From: Aurantiacibacter sediminis | GTDB taxonomy: Bacteria > Pseudomonadota > Alphaproteobacteria > Sphingomonadales > Sphingomonadaceae | Length of the DNA: 64,000 bases | Assembly (NCBI RefSeq): GCF_016019885.1 | Contig: NZ_JAEANY010000001.1 | Location: forward strand, 434,001 to 498,000 | Direction: 5' to 3' | In this document: positions 54,640 through 63,913 of the stretch, one piece after another | Layout: each line of letters starts with the position of its first letter | Position numbering within the stretch: the first letter of the stretch is position 1 | Notes under the pieces: generated by a model | What the model was told of the DNA's origin: nothing | What the model saw: the letters and a program-made list of their open reading frames with translations, nothing else | The model's database searches: none | Program-made: the position numbers and the translations under genes

Positions 54640-55635
54640 ATGACCGAACCCCGTTACGACGTTATCGCCATCGGCAATGCCGTGGTGGACGTGATCGCAT
54701 CGTGCAGCGATGAGTTGATTGAGGAGCTGGGCCTCAATCGCGGCGGCATGACGCTGATCGATGAGGAGCGGGCGAAGGAACTCTACGACGCAATGCCGCC
54801 GGCGCGCGAACTGTCGGGTGGTTCGGCGGCCAACACTCTGGCCGGTTTGAGCACGCTCGGCCTGCAATGCGCCTTCATCGGTCAGGTCGCCGACGATCAG
54901 CTGGGCGAGGTTTTTCGTCATGACATGCGCGCAACCGGCATCGATTTCGACACGCCCGCCCGCGAAGGCGAGCCGGCGACAGGCCGCGTGATGATTTTCG
55001 TCACGCCCGATGGCGAGCGCACGATGAACACCTTCCTCGGCGCTGGACAATTCCTGCCCGCGGGCGCGCTCGATGAAAATCTGATTGCCAGCGGCGCGAT
55101 TCTTTATCTCGAAGGTTATCTCTGGGATCCGGAAGAGCCGCGCAAGGCCATGCGCCGCGCCATCGATGTGGCCAAGGCGGCGGGCCGCAAGGTCGCCTTC
55201 ACCGCCAGCGAAAGCTTCGTGATTGATCGCCATGGCGACGATTTCCGCCAGATGATTGATGACGGCGTGATCGATATCCTGTTCGTCAACGAGCATGAAC
55301 TCGCCACGCTGACAGGCGAGGATGATTTCGACGCCGGCATCGCCGCTGTGCAGGACAAAGTGCCCGTCCTTGTCGCTACCCGCAGCGCCAAGGGCGCGAT
55401 TTGCGTGGCGAATGGAGAGCGCTTCGAAACCGCGGCAGAGCCGATCGACAAGGTCGTCGACACGACTGGCGCGGGTGACCAGTTCGCCGCAGGCTTCCTC
55501 TCAGGCCATGCCAAGGGTGAACCAATCGACGCCTGCCTCAAGCGCGGCGCTGTGGCCGCCGCCGAAGTGATCAGCCATTACGGCCCGCGTCCGGAAGTCG
55601 ATATGAAAGCGCTGATGGCGGAGAAGCTGGGCTAA
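54640..55635 (+). CDS. PfkB family carbohydrate kinase, adenosine kinase-like
   Basis: A 331-residue ribokinase-fold kinase. Motifs: IGNAVVDVIASCSDELIEEL, ARELSGGSAANTLAGLSTLG, DGERTMNTFLGAGQFL, VFTASESFVIDRH-like VAFTASESFVIDRHG and VDTTGAGDQFAAGFLSG with the catalytic Asp. Close homologues are annotated as adenosine kinase. The substrate is not proven. Its TAA stop abuts the TAA of the convergent RhuM gene. Confidence 0.9.
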   Translation: MTEPRYDVIAIGNAVVDVIASCSDELIEELGLNRGGMTLIDEERAKELYDAMPPARELSGGSAANTLAGLSTLGLQCAFIGQVADDQLGEVFRHDMRATGIDFDTPAREGEPATGRVMIFVTPDGERTMNTFLGAGQFLPAGALDENLIASGAILYLEGYLWDPEEPRKAMRRAIDVAKAAGRKVAFTASESFVIDRHGDDFRQMIDDGVIDILFVNEHELATLTGEDDFDAGIAAVQDKVPVLVATRSAKGAICVANGERFETAAEPIDKVVDTTGAGDQFAAGFLSGHAKGEPIDACLKRGAVAAAEVISHYGPRPEVDMKALMAEKLG

Positions 55636-56655
55636 TTAGCTCTTCTTTGTGAGGGATTTGGCCGCCCTCTTTATTTCGGTGATCTTAGCATCAGCATCCG
55701 CTTGGCGATTATCCTTCCTCCTCTTGTCGAATGTTGCATAAGCCTGTTCAGCATGACGTTTGGCTGCGGTCATTTTGACACGACCACCATGTTGCAAGAC
55801 GACTCGGCCCAAAGTCTTGAGTTGGCTGTCGAGGAAGGCACTGACTTCATGCATAAGCGTTAGTCTCCCGAGCTCAACTTGGTCTTCGAACATGTCCAAC
55901 AACATAGTCGTCAACCTGTTCAACTCACGAACCTCGCCTTCGCCAAGGTAATTTTTTGAGATGGCAACATCTGATTTTCGGATGTTCTCGTTTGGCCATG
56001 ATTGAAGTCCCATATTGGGCTCGGATGCATCGGCTCTACTTGCAATCACCCCAGCGGGAGTGTCTGAACATACCGCGTAAACGAGCTTGGCTTGCGTGTT
56101 CCTGTAGAATTCCTGCCAAACCTGTGACTTGCCATCATAATCTTGGCACATTGCGCAAATTTGTCGAAGCTCTCGGTAAACATTCGCTTCGTCCGCTCGG
56201 ATGTCGCGAATGATTTCCTTAAGTTCTTTTAGCCTGTCTCGATATTCAGGGTTCTTCAGCCGAGCTGAGTCAATCACGAAACCTTTTGTGGCAAACTGCA
56301 CGAGCTTCTCAGTGGCCCATTTGCGGAAAAGCGTCGCTTGCTTTGAGGCAACTCGGTAGCCAACCGAAATGACCATATCGAGGCTGTAGAGAGTTGCAGG
56401 TCTGCCGAGACTTGTTTGCGCTTTTTGCAAAGAAGTCGCCTCTTCGAGCTCTCCTTCTTCAAGGATATTCGAGATGTGCCGAGAAATAGTAGAGATGTCA
56501 CGGCCATAGAGAGATCCGATCTGGGCCTGGGTCATCCAGAGCTGATCACCTGAATAGTTTACTTCGACATGTAAGCCCGTTCCGTCGCCATAGACGAGAA
56601 AGTGATCTCCGGTTCCCTCATCCTCTTGGAGGTGAACAGGTTCAATATCAGACAT
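55636..56655 (-). CDS. RhuM family protein
   Basis: A 339-residue RhuM-type protein. The conserved N-terminal region reads DQLWMTQAQIGSLYGRDIST, ISRHISNILEEGEL and the following YSLDMVISVGYRVASKQATL FRKW. A helical C-terminal extension follows (LNRLTTMLLDMFEDQVELGR, KRRKDNRQADADAKITEIKR). RhuM was first noted on Salmonella pathogenicity island 3 and is common in accessory regions. The gene is visibly more A/T-rich than its neighbours, suggesting transfer. An ATG at 56691 is possible, but it follows a hairpin directly. Confidence 0.88.
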   Translation of the reverse strand: MSDIEPVHLQEDEGTGDHFLVYGDGTGLHVEVNYSGDQLWMTQAQIGSLYGRDISTISRHISNILEEGELEEATSLQKAQTSLGRPATLYSLDMVISVGYRVASKQATLFRKWATEKLVQFATKGFVIDSARLKNPEYRDRLKELKEIIRDIRADEANVYRELRQICAMCQDYDGKSQVWQEFYRNTQAKLVYAVCSDTPAGVIASRADASEPNMGLQSWPNENIRKSDVAISKNYLGEGEVRELNRLTTMLLDMFEDQVELGRLTLMHEVSAFLDSQLKTLGRVVLQHGGRVKMTAAKRHAEQAYATFDKRRKDNRQADADAKITEIKRAAKSLTKKS

Positions 56656-56691
56656 CGCATTCTCGAATCGGTTGGAACTAATCAAGAACAT

Positions 56692-56734
56692 ATAACACGA
56701 TGATCTTCTATCTGCGAGAAGATGAGTGTGTTAT
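56692..56734 (-). repeat. Nested inverted repeat after purD
   Basis: ATAACAC (56692-56698) pairs with GTGTTAT (56728-56734), enclosing ATCTTCT (56703-56709) / AGAAGAT (56717-56723). It overlaps the purD stop codon and separates purD from the RhuM gene. It may act as a transcription barrier or mark an insertion boundary; there is no T tract. Confidence 0.55.
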
Positions 56735-58011
56735 CCCCGCTCCAGCTCCCGCCAGCCGATATCGCTCCGATAGAAGCCGCTGGGGAACTCAACGGCTGAA
56801 ACGGCCGCGTAGGCGGCATCGCGGGCGGCTTTCGTGTCCTTGCCCAGCGCGGTGACATTCAGCACCCGGCCGCCATTGGCGACGAGCTGATCGCCTTCGA
56901 GCTTCGTGCCCGCGTGGAAGACCTTGGCCCCGGTGGCTTCGGCATGGCCGAGATGGATAGCACCGCCTTTTTCGGGCGTGCCGGGATAGCCCTTCGCGCA
57001 CATCACCACGGTCATGGCTGTGTCGTCACTGAATTCCGGTTCCGGCATGTCGCCGAGGGTCCCCTTGGCGCAGGCGAGCATGTAATCGGCGAGATCGCTC
57101 TGCAGCCGCATCATCAGCACCTGGCATTCGGGATCGCCGAAGCGGGCGTTGTATTCGACCAGCTTCACGCCCTCATCGGTCAGCATGAGGCCTGCATAGA
57201 GAACGCCTTGGTAGGCATGACGGTCCTTGCGCATCTGCCGCACCGTGGGGAAGATGATCCTCTCGAGCGTTTCCGCCACCAGCTCGTCAGTCAGTACGCG
57301 GGCCGGGCTGTAGGCGCCCATGCCGCCGGTATTGGGCCCGGTATCGCCATCGCCCACGCGCTTGTGATCCTGCGCCGTGCCGAAGGGCACGACCGTCTCG
57401 CCATCGGTGATGGCAAAGAAGCTGGCTTCCTCGCCTGCCATGAATTCCTCGATCACCACCTCAGCGCCCGCGGCACCGAATTTGCCGCCGAACATGTCTT
57501 CCAGCGCTTCTTCGGCGTGGTCGATACTGTCAGCGATGACCACGCCTTTGCCCGCAGCCAGCCCATCGGCTTTCAGCACGAAGGGCGGGGCGAAAGTGCT
57601 GAGCGCCTGACGCGCCTGTTCCAGCGAGGTGCAGCGCACATAGCCAGCAGTAGGGATGCCCGCCCGGTCGCACATCTCCTTGGTAAAGGCCTTGGAGCCT
57701 TCGAGCTGGGCAGCTTCCTTGCCCGGCCCGAAGGTGGGGATGCCGGCTGCCGACAGACTGTCCGCCAGCCCATCGACCAGTGGTGCCTCGGGGCCGATCA
57801 CGACAAGCCCGATGTCGTGCTCTTTGGCAAAGCCGATCACCGCATCATGATCGCCCGCATCCAGGCTCACCAACTGCGCGCATTCGGCCATTCCCGGATT
57901 GCCCGGGGATACGTATAGCGTTCCGCCCTGCTCGGCCACAGCTGCGGATTGCGCCAGCTTCCAGCACAGGGCATGTTCGCGCCCGCCCGAACCCAGGACA
58001 AGGATATTCAT
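56731..58011 (-). CDS. purD: Phosphoribosylamine-glycine ligase
   Basis: A 426-residue GARS enzyme of purine synthesis with an ATP-grasp fold. Motifs: [68 protein letters not shown] and [20 protein letters not shown]. The start codon overlaps head-to-head with that of xseA (shared CATG at 58009-58012). Confidence 0.96.
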   Translation of the reverse strand: MNILVLGSGGREHALCWKLAQSAAVAEQGGTLYVSPGNPGMAECAQLVSLDAGDHDAVIGFAKEHDIGLVVIGPEAPLVDGLADSLSAAGIPTFGPGKEAAQLEGSKAFTKEMCDRAGIPTAGYVRCTSLEQARQALSTFAPPFVLKADGLAAGKGVVIADSIDHAEEALEDMFGGKFGAAGAEVVIEEFMAGEEASFFAITDGETVVPFGTAQDHKRVGDGDTGPNTGGMGAYSPARVLTDELVAETLERIIFPTVRQMRKDRHAYQGVLYAGLMLTDEGVKLVEYNARFGDPECQVLMMRLQSDLADYMLACAKGTLGDMPEPEFSDDTAMTVVMCAKGYPGTPEKGGAIHLGHAEATGAKVFHAGTKLEGDQLVANGGRVLNVTALGKDTKAARDAAYAAVSAVEFPSGFYRSDIGWRELERG

Positions 58012-59470
58012 GGCTGACGATACTCCATATGGCGATGCTGCTTCGGGCGATGGCGGTCTGGTAGCGAAGGGCCGCGATGGCGACAATGCCGCGCCGCTAT
58101 CGATTACCGCAATTTCGCAGGCGCTGAAGCGCACGGTCGAGGATCGTTTCGGCTTCGTGCGGCTGCGCGGAGAGCTTTCGGGCGTGAAGCGGGCGGCATC
58201 GGGCCATGTCTATATGAGCCTCAAGGATGAGGGCGCGGTACTCGATGCGGTGATGTGGCGCGGCAATGCCGGGCGGCTGCCTTTCCAGCCGGAAGACGGC
58301 ATTGAAGTGGTCGCAAGCGGCAAGCTGACGACGTATCCGGGACGCTCCAAATACCAGATTGTGGTCGATCGGATGGAGATCGCGGGCGAGGGCGCGCTGC
58401 TCGCCCTGCTGGAAAAGAACCGCAAGAAATTCGAGGCGGAAGGCCTCTTCGGCAATGTCCGCCGCCTGCCCTTCGCACCTAAGGTTATCGGCGTCGTGAC
58501 GTCACCGACCGGGGCCGTGATCCGCGATATCCTGCACCGTCTCGAAGATCGCTTTCCTACGCATGTGCTGGTCTGGCCGGTGCTGGTGCAGGGGCAGGGC
58601 GCGGCAGAGCAAGTTGCGGTGGCGGTGCGTGGGTTCGGCGCTCTGGAGCCGGGCGGCGCAGTGCCGAGGCCCGACTTGCTGATCGTGGCGCGCGGCGGCG
58701 GTTCAATCGAGGATCTGTGGGCCTTCAACGAAGAGCCGGTTGTGCGCGCTGTCGCCGAATCGCCTATTCCAGTCATCAGCGCCGTCGGGCATGAAACCGA
58801 TACGACGCTTTGCGATTTCGCTGCCGACAAGCGTGCGCCTACGCCGACGGCAGCGGCGGAAATCGCCGTGCCTGTGAAACGCGAACTGGAGGCGACGCTC
58901 GATGATCTCGCGCTGCGCCAGCGCAAAGTGGTGCGGCGCCCACTCGATCTTGGCCGTGAGCGGCTGGAGGCACGCGTGCAGCGCCTGCCGGGCGCAGAGC
59001 AATTGCTGCAGCCCCACGCACAGCGGCTCGACGATCTAGGTGCGCGCCTGCGACAGGGATTGATCGATCGCGCGGCCAAGGGGCGCGAGCGGCTGGCTGA
59101 GGCACGCCTTTCGCCCGGCATCCTGCGCAGCGCGTTGCGCGATGCATCGCAGCGGCTCACCTCGGCGCGATTGGTGTCAGCGCTTGTCAGCCGGCCAATT
59201 GCGGAACGCCGCCAGCAGCTTGATGCGCTGGCCCGCCTCGCCGAGCAATTGCATCCCGAAAAACCCTTGGCGCGTGGCTATGCCATGGTGCTCGATGGAG
59301 ATGGCAAGGCGGTCACGACAGCGGCGGCGGCTGGAAGCGAGCCAGTGCTCGGCATCCGGTTCTCCGATGGAGAAATCAGGGCCGTGCCGGGCGACTCGCC
59401 TCGAAAGCCGCGCAAGGCAGCCAAGGCGAAGCCGAAAGACGCAGATACCGGCCAGACAGAGCTGTTCTAG
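58010..59470 (+). CDS. xseA: Exodeoxyribonuclease VII large subunit
   Basis: A 486-residue XseA. After an acidic N-terminal 30 residues come the OB-fold ([39 protein letters not shown]), the catalytic core ([58 protein letters not shown]) and a long coiled-coil C-terminus. It degrades single-stranded DNA with XseB. No xseB is adjacent. The start overlaps the purD start, so its promoter must lie in purD. Confidence 0.95.
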   Translation: MADDTPYGDAASGDGGLVAKGRDGDNAAPLSITAISQALKRTVEDRFGFVRLRGELSGVKRAASGHVYMSLKDEGAVLDAVMWRGNAGRLPFQPEDGIEVVASGKLTTYPGRSKYQIVVDRMEIAGEGALLALLEKNRKKFEAEGLFGNVRRLPFAPKVIGVVTSPTGAVIRDILHRLEDRFPTHVLVWPVLVQGQGAAEQVAVAVRGFGALEPGGAVPRPDLLIVARGGGSIEDLWAFNEEPVVRAVAESPIPVISAVGHETDTTLCDFAADKRAPTPTAAAEIAVPVKRELEATLDDLALRQRKVVRRPLDLGRERLEARVQRLPGAEQLLQPHAQRLDDLGARLRQGLIDRAAKGRERLAEARLSPGILRSALRDASQRLTSARLVSALVSRPIAERRQQLDALARLAEQLHPEKPLARGYAMVLDGDGKAVTTAAAAGSEPVLGIRFSDGEIRAVPGDSPRKPRKAAKAKPKDADTGQTELF

Positions 59471-59536
59471 GCCTTTCGGTCCTGTGGCGTGCAAATTGCT
59501 TTGTTGCCAAGCTGCCCCTAAATAGGGGAGATGCTC

Positions 59537-59734
59537 ATGAATTCGTCAGAAAACGCCGCCACTTTGCTCTACGGGCCGAATGGCTTTCGCGTCATCAAGC
59601 CGGGACATTTCGTGCCCTGTGCTGTGAGCGGCGTGCCCGTTCCGCTGGAAGAGCTTCGTTATTGGAGCGTCGATCGACAGGAAGCTTATGCGACTGCTGA
59701 ATTGTCGACCCAGCGCGCGATGGACGAGGCGTGA
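59537..59734 (+). CDS. DUF2093 family small protein
   Basis: A 65-residue protein of DUF2093: AATLLYGPNGFRVIKPGHFV, VPLEELRYWSVDRQEAYATA. The second ATG (59537) has AGGGGAG at a proper distance, unlike the ATG at 59531. DUF2093 genes commonly sit after xseA in alphaproteobacteria, and the protein may bind metal or zinc; function unknown. The M23 gene overlaps its stop. Confidence 0.82.
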   Translation: MNSSENAATLLYGPNGFRVIKPGHFVPCAVSGVPVPLEELRYWSVDRQEAYATAELSTQRAMDEA

Positions 59735-60666
59735 TGGGCAAGGCCTGGTTTGCAGGGCCCGCGATTATCGCGCTGATTGCCGGATGCGCCGTCGTACCTT
59801 CAGTTGAGGCCACATCGGAAAACACCGAAACGGTGCAACCCGTCGCCACCGCTACGCCAGCGCCCATTCCTGCGCCTGCTCCTGCCCCCACGCCGACCCC
59901 AACCGGGCCCTCAACGTTCCTGTATGACGGTGAGCTGACGCAAGGCGGATGGATCCGGGGCCAAGCTCCCGGCGGCACCGCAACTGCGCGCTTGGGCGAA
60001 CAGGAATTGTCACTTGATGACGAGGGGCGGTTTTTCGCAGCTTTTGACCGCGACGCTGAGCGCACGACCGAATTGGTAGCGACACTTGAAAACGGCCGAG
60101 AAGTGCGCAGCCCGATCACCGTCTCCCTGCGCGACTGGAATATCGAACACGTCAACGTCGCTCGCCGACCCGGCGGAGCGAGCGAAGCCTTCATGCGCCG
60201 CCGCCAGCCGGAGCTCGACGCGATCTGGGATGCACGCACCGCCAATTCGGACAGCGATGGGTGGAAGCAGGACTTCATCTGGCCGGTTACCGGGCGCATT
60301 TCGGGCCGTTTCGGCTCGCAGCGCATCTATCGCGGTGAACCCGGCAGCTATCACTCCGGCCTGGATATTGCGCCCGGTGCAGGCGTGCCCTTTGTCGCTC
60401 CCGCCGATGGCGTGGTGACGCTGGCGGCGGATGATCCTTTCAGCCTCGAAGGCCATCTGATCATCATCGATCACGGCGCGGGTCTGAACAGCGCGTTCCT
60501 GCATAGCTCGCAGATCTTCGTGACCGAGGGACAGCGGGTGCAACAGGGCGATCGGCTCGGCCTGATCGGCGCGACCGGCCGCGCAACGGGTCCGCATCTG
60601 CATTGGAGCATCAAATGGCACCTGGCGCGGCTTGATCCGCTGCTGTTTGTCGGCCCCATGCCATAA
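59734..60666 (+). CDS. M23 family metallopeptidase lipoprotein (LytM domain)
   Basis: A 310-residue protein with lipobox ALIAGCAVV (Cys18) and a Pro/Ala/Thr-rich linker (PIPAPAPAPTPTPTGP). The C-terminal LytM/M23 domain has zinc ligands in YHSGLDIAPGAGVPFVAPAD and the catalytic region ATGRATGPHLHWSIKW. It likely cleaves peptidoglycan cross-bridges in the periplasm, or activates amidases if degenerate. Confidence 0.9.
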   Translation: MGKAWFAGPAIIALIAGCAVVPSVEATSENTETVQPVATATPAPIPAPAPAPTPTPTGPSTFLYDGELTQGGWIRGQAPGGTATARLGEQELSLDDEGRFFAAFDRDAERTTELVATLENGREVRSPITVSLRDWNIEHVNVARRPGGASEAFMRRRQPELDAIWDARTANSDSDGWKQDFIWPVTGRISGRFGSQRIYRGEPGSYHSGLDIAPGAGVPFVAPADGVVTLAADDPFSLEGHLIIIDHGAGLNSAFLHSSQIFVTEGQRVQQGDRLGLIGATGRATGPHLHWSIKWHLARLDPLLFVGPMP

Positions 60667-60677
60667 CCAGGCGGCAG

Positions 60678-61634
60678 GTGCTTTCCTCGATCCGTCGCCG
60701 CAAAAGGCTTGTCCTGCTCATTGTAATCGGCGTGCTGCTGCTGGTGCTCAGCTGGTGGCGCAGCCCTGTATCGCTGCGTCCCTCCGACCACTTTAATGTG
60801 ACGCAACTTGCCGTGCCCAAGGCATCGGGACAGGGGCAAGTTACCGCGACCCATGTTTGGGAAGTGAATGGATCAGGCGCCGGCTTTGGCGGCTTCTCCG
60901 CCCTGATCGCGATGCCGAATGATCAATTGCGCGCATTTTCCGACCGCAATTGGCGACTCACTTTTACCATGGAAGAGAACGGGCCGGCGGGCATGAATAC
61001 CGCTCAGGTTATCCCTGCCGATGGTTTCGGCCTCTCGCTCTTCGACATCGAGGCGGCGACCTCTGCGCCTGATGGCTCTGCCTATTGGCTTTCTTACGAA
61101 GCGACTCATGCGATCCACCGGTATGGCGCAGACGACTCAGCGGAAGCGGTGCGATTGCTGGAGGAAGAGCTCAGCCTTCCACTCAATGCGGGGCTAGAGG
61201 CGTTGGTTCGGCTGGCGGACGGACAGTTTCTCGCTTTCGCGGAGGGCCAGAATGACGGCTATGTCTTTACAGGCGATCCCGCAGATGGAGCCGAATTGGC
61301 GAGCTTCCCCGTCGAATGGCCTGTCGCGGATTACCGCCCGACCGATGCCTCGCAATTACCGGATGGCCGGGTGCTGGTGCTTATGCGGCGCTTCTCTCCG
61401 TTACCGCTTCCCACGTTCGAAAGCCTGCTGGTGGTGGGCGAGTCCCCCGTTCCCGATGCGATCTGGAGGCCGCAATTGCTCGCCAGTCTTGAAGGCATTG
61501 TGCCGCGCGAGAATTATGAAGGGCTTGCGGTGCGTCCGCTGCCCGGTGGTGCAGCCGAACTGTGGCTGATTTCAGACGACAATTTCTCCGCCTTCCAGCG
61601 CACCCTGCTGGCGCGGTTGGTCTACGCGCCCTGA
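60678..61634 (+). CDS. Esterase-like activity of phytase family protein
   Basis: A 318-residue protein starting with GTG. An N-terminal membrane anchor (RRRKRLVLLIVIGVLLLVLS) is followed by a beta-propeller-like domain with GFGGFSALIAMPNDQLRAFS, WLSYEATHAIHRY, and ENYEGLAVRPLPGGAAELWL. This matches the phytase-like esterase domain family. The substrate is unknown. It follows the M23 gene by 11 nt. Confidence 0.8.
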   Translation: MLSSIRRRKRLVLLIVIGVLLLVLSWWRSPVSLRPSDHFNVTQLAVPKASGQGQVTATHVWEVNGSGAGFGGFSALIAMPNDQLRAFSDRNWRLTFTMEENGPAGMNTAQVIPADGFGLSLFDIEAATSAPDGSAYWLSYEATHAIHRYGADDSAEAVRLLEEELSLPLNAGLEALVRLADGQFLAFAEGQNDGYVFTGDPADGAELASFPVEWPVADYRPTDASQLPDGRVLVLMRRFSPLPLPTFESLLVVGESPVPDAIWRPQLLASLEGIVPRENYEGLAVRPLPGGAAELWLISDDNFSAFQRTLLARLVYAP

Positions 61635-61645
61635 TCGCAAGTACG

Positions 61646-61676
61646 AAAAAGCGCGCGAAGGATAACCCTCGCGCGC
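61646..61676 (-). terminator. Intrinsic terminator of rpmB
   Basis: GCGCGCGA (61651-61658) pairs with TCGCGCGC (61669-61676). On the minus strand five T follow (61646-61650), about 29 nt after the rpmB stop. It may also serve the convergent phytase-like gene. Confidence 0.85.
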
Positions 61677-61704
61677 CATAAATTTCGTTTTTGACCGCCG
61701 AAGC

Positions 61705-62007
61705 TTAGGCCGCTTCAGCCCCAGAATCGTTCAGGGCTTTCTTCAGCTCACGCTTCACCTTGAGCGCGCGCGTCGAAAGCTTCTCGTCGCGAGTCTTCAG
61801 CAGCCAGTTGTCGAGACCGCCATTGTGCTCAACACTGCGCAGGCCGTGCGTGGAGACGCGGAACTTGAACGCACGGTCGAGCTTTTCGCTCAGCAGCGTG
61901 ACGTTCTGCAGGTTGGGCAGGAATACCCGCTTGGTCTTGTTGTTGGCGTGGCTAACATTGTTGCCGACCTGGCGGCCCTTGCCGGTAAGTTCGCAGATGC
62001 GCGACAT
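61705..62007 (-). CDS. rpmB: Ribosomal protein bL28
   Basis: A 100-residue bL28. [20 protein letters not shown] and [20 protein letters not shown] are diagnostic, with a C-terminal extension ([20 protein letters not shown]) typical of alphaproteobacteria. It is monocistronic, with its own promoter and terminator. Confidence 0.97.
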   Translation of the reverse strand: MSRICELTGKGRQVGNNVSHANNKTKRVFLPNLQNVTLLSEKLDRAFKFRVSTHGLRSVEHNGGLDNWLLKTRDEKLSTRALKVKRELKKALNDSGAEAA

Positions 62008-62064
62008 GGCGAAATCTCTCGCTAATTTGTGATTCGGTTACAGCTTTAAGCTGGGAAAGGCGCG

Positions 62065-62093
62065 CGCATAGCGGTGGGGGGCGCTTGCGTCAA
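62065..62093 (-). promoter_or_regulatory. Promoter of rpmB
   Basis: On the minus strand TTGACG (62088-62093) and TATGCG (62065-62070) are separated by 17 nt, 58 nt upstream of the rpmB start. It is one of the few clear sigma-70-like promoters in the window. Confidence 0.55.
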
Positions 62094-62121
62094 GCAACTC
62101 CGGGCCCTAGCGCATGGGGCA

Positions 62122-62577
62122 ATGACCCGTTGGCCCACTCCCGAAGCAATGACGCGTGCCCTCGAATTGGCGCGCGAAGCCGCGCGTGTGGGCGAAGTGC
62201 CGGTCGGCGCGGTAGTCGTCAAGAACGGTGCGATAATCGGAGAAGGCTACAATCTGACTCGCTCCAGCCCCGATCCGACGGCCCATGCCGAAATCGAAGC
62301 GATTCGCCGCGCGGCCAAGCATCTTGGCGATGAACGCCTGACCGGCTGCGATCTCTTCGTGACGCTGGAACCCTGCGCCATGTGCGCGGGCGCAATCAGC
62401 CACGCGCGCATCGCGCGGCTATATTATGCGGCAAGTGACCCCAAGGGCGGCGCCGTCGATCACGGCGCCCACGTGTTCGATCAGGAGCAATGCCTGCACC
62501 GACCTGAGGTCTATTCCGGCATGGCTGAAGGCGAGGCGGGGGAGTTGTTGCGCGAATTTTTCAGGGAACGGAGATAG
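62122..62577 (+). CDS. tadA: tRNA adenosine(34) deaminase TadA
   Basis: A 151-residue zinc deaminase that makes inosine at the wobble position of tRNA-Arg. Zinc/catalytic residues are in PTAHAEIEAIRRA (His55, Glu57) and TLEPCAMCAGAI (Cys85, Cys88). ASDPKGGAVDHGAHVF and the C-terminal ELLREFFRERR are typical. The ATG at 62122 starts the family sequence; the frame is open upstream to 62074. Confidence 0.95.
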   Translation: MTRWPTPEAMTRALELAREAARVGEVPVGAVVVKNGAIIGEGYNLTRSSPDPTAHAEIEAIRRAAKHLGDERLTGCDLFVTLEPCAMCAGAISHARIARLYYAASDPKGGAVDHGAHVFDQEQCLHRPEVYSGMAEGEAGELLREFFRERR

Positions 62578-62598
62578 TTCCGACCGAAACGCTAGAGA

Positions 62599-62796
62599 TC
62601 ACCAACGTTTTTGAGAAAGCAACTGGTCGATTTCAGCCAATTGTTCCTTCAGCATAGCAATCAACTTAGCATTATCAGGTGGATCGCCTGCGCCGCCACC
62701 ATCGGCAGGGCTGGAAAGCAGCTGCAGCTGTCGCTTGATGGCGAGCCGTGCATCCTGAAGCTGTTTTTGGATCGACGCTTCTCTTGCCAAATTCAC
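62599..62796 (-). CDS. Small coiled-coil protein of unknown function
   Basis: A 65-residue protein starting at a GTG that overlaps the RNase T2 stop (GTGA). It has two helices (SIQKQLQDARLAIKRQLQLL and NAKLIAMLKEQLAEIDQLLS) joined by a Gly/Pro loop, as in a helical hairpin. No signal peptide. Coupled translation suggests it is real. Confidence 0.55.
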   Translation of the reverse strand: MNLAREASIQKQLQDARLAIKRQLQLLSSPADGGGAGDPPDNAKLIAMLKEQLAEIDQLLSQKRW

Positions 62797-63521
62797 ATCC
62801 CCCGCCAGATGCGCACTTCGTCAATGTCGTCAGGCCCGAAGCGTCGACTATCACACGACACGGGCATAAAGTCCGCGCCATAGCAAATCCGCAATTCCTC
62901 CAGCCACCCGCGCTCGTTGACATCAAGGCCGATGGCGCTGGCGGGTAGCCCGGGATTGGCATCGGAAAGCCGCGTGCGGATCGTCCCGGCGGTCAAATCA
63001 CGGTCGCGCGAGATACGGTCGAAATCTGGCCAGCGCAGGCTGTTCCAGAGTATGCGTGTCACGCGCAGATAGGTATCGGCATTGCTCGTCATGCAACTGC
63101 CGTGCTTGGCCCATTGCCGCGCGATCAGGCGGGTGTCCGGCTGCATGCAGAGCGATGCTGCGACTTCCCGCGCCGAGGGCTCGCCGCGCGTGCCGCACCA
63201 TTGCGGCCATTGCCCGCGCGGCCCCTCTGGCCATAGACCGTGCACGATAAAGCCGAAACGACCGTCTCGGCCTGAGCATTGGCGCGCATGGCGCGGCGCG
63301 TCTTCACGTAGGCGGCAGAATTCGGGGCTCCAGCTCAGCGCCAGCGTGTAGCCGGTGACGCGTGTCTGTCGGACAGGGCCATCGGGCTCGATTTCCGGCA
63401 GGGTGATGCGGCCTTGCGGGATGCGGCATTGATAGGCCTGCGCTGCCGCCTGTGCAGGCAGCAGAGCGGCTGCCAGCAGCCATGCAAAAGCGCGGATCAG
63501 CTTACCTGACCGGAAAACCAT
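62793..63521 (-). CDS. Ribonuclease T2 family protein
   Basis: A 242-residue exported RNase. The signal peptide (AFAWLLAAALLPAQAAAQA) is followed by active-site segments CAS I FIVHGLWPEGPRG and CAS II RQWAKHGSCM, each with a catalytic His. Several cysteines (YQCRIP, EFCRLR, QWCGTR, SLCMQP, GSCMTS) would form disulfides. It would degrade RNA in the periplasm or outside the cell. Confidence 0.92.
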   Translation of the reverse strand: MVFRSGKLIRAFAWLLAAALLPAQAAAQAYQCRIPQGRITLPEIEPDGPVRQTRVTGYTLALSWSPEFCRLREDAPRHARQCSGRDGRFGFIVHGLWPEGPRGQWPQWCGTRGEPSAREVAASLCMQPDTRLIARQWAKHGSCMTSNADTYLRVTRILWNSLRWPDFDRISRDRDLTAGTIRTRLSDANPGLPASAIGLDVNERGWLEELRICYGADFMPVSCDSRRFGPDDIDEVRIWRGM

Positions 63522-63913
63522 GCTTTCGCGTCGGGCTGGAAGAGGAAGAAGACCGCAATCGCCTTAAGCAGCAGCGCAATCGCGCCGGTCAGGCTTAACG
63601 ATCCCACATCGCTCGCCAAGGCAGTAATGGCCGACACGGCGGAAAAGGCGACGAACACGACAAGCACCCATTTCACCCAGCCCTGCCTTTTGCGGGAGGC
63701 GAGATACCAGAGCAGCATATTGACCGCGAAGCCAAGGATGGTGACTCCAATAATGAAATTCTCCGCCTGGTCCTGCAGCCCGACCTGCGTCCATTCCTGC
63801 GCGAGCGCGCCAACTTGCGTATCGAAATTCAGCAGACCGCTCGCCAGGCCCAGCGCTATACTGGCCAGAAAAAACAGATCGAACTTTCGGATGGCATCGG
63901 GCCGCACAGTCAT
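63497..63913 (-). CDS. Four-helix membrane protein of unknown function
   Basis: A 138-residue protein with four transmembrane helices (LFFLASIALGLASGLLNF, FIIGVTILGFAVNMLLWY, WVLVVFVAFSAVSAITAL, AIALLLKAIAVFFLFQ). No family is recognised with certainty. GGGGAG precedes the ATG at 63913; an ATG at 63922 is also open. Its end overlaps the RNase T2 start by 25 nt, so the three minus-strand genes here form a coupled unit. Confidence 0.7.
   Translation of the reverse strand: MTVRPDAIRKFDLFFLASIALGLASGLLNFDTQVGALAQEWTQVGLQDQAENFIIGVTILGFAVNMLLWYLASRKRQGWVKWVLVVFVAFSAVSAITALASDVGSLSLTGAIALLLKAIAVFFLFQPDAKAWFSGQVS

Noticed and set aside
55636-56734. A prophage or genomic island around the RhuM gene
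   Set aside because: Only one foreign-looking gene, with no integrase, phage gene, tRNA target or direct repeats.
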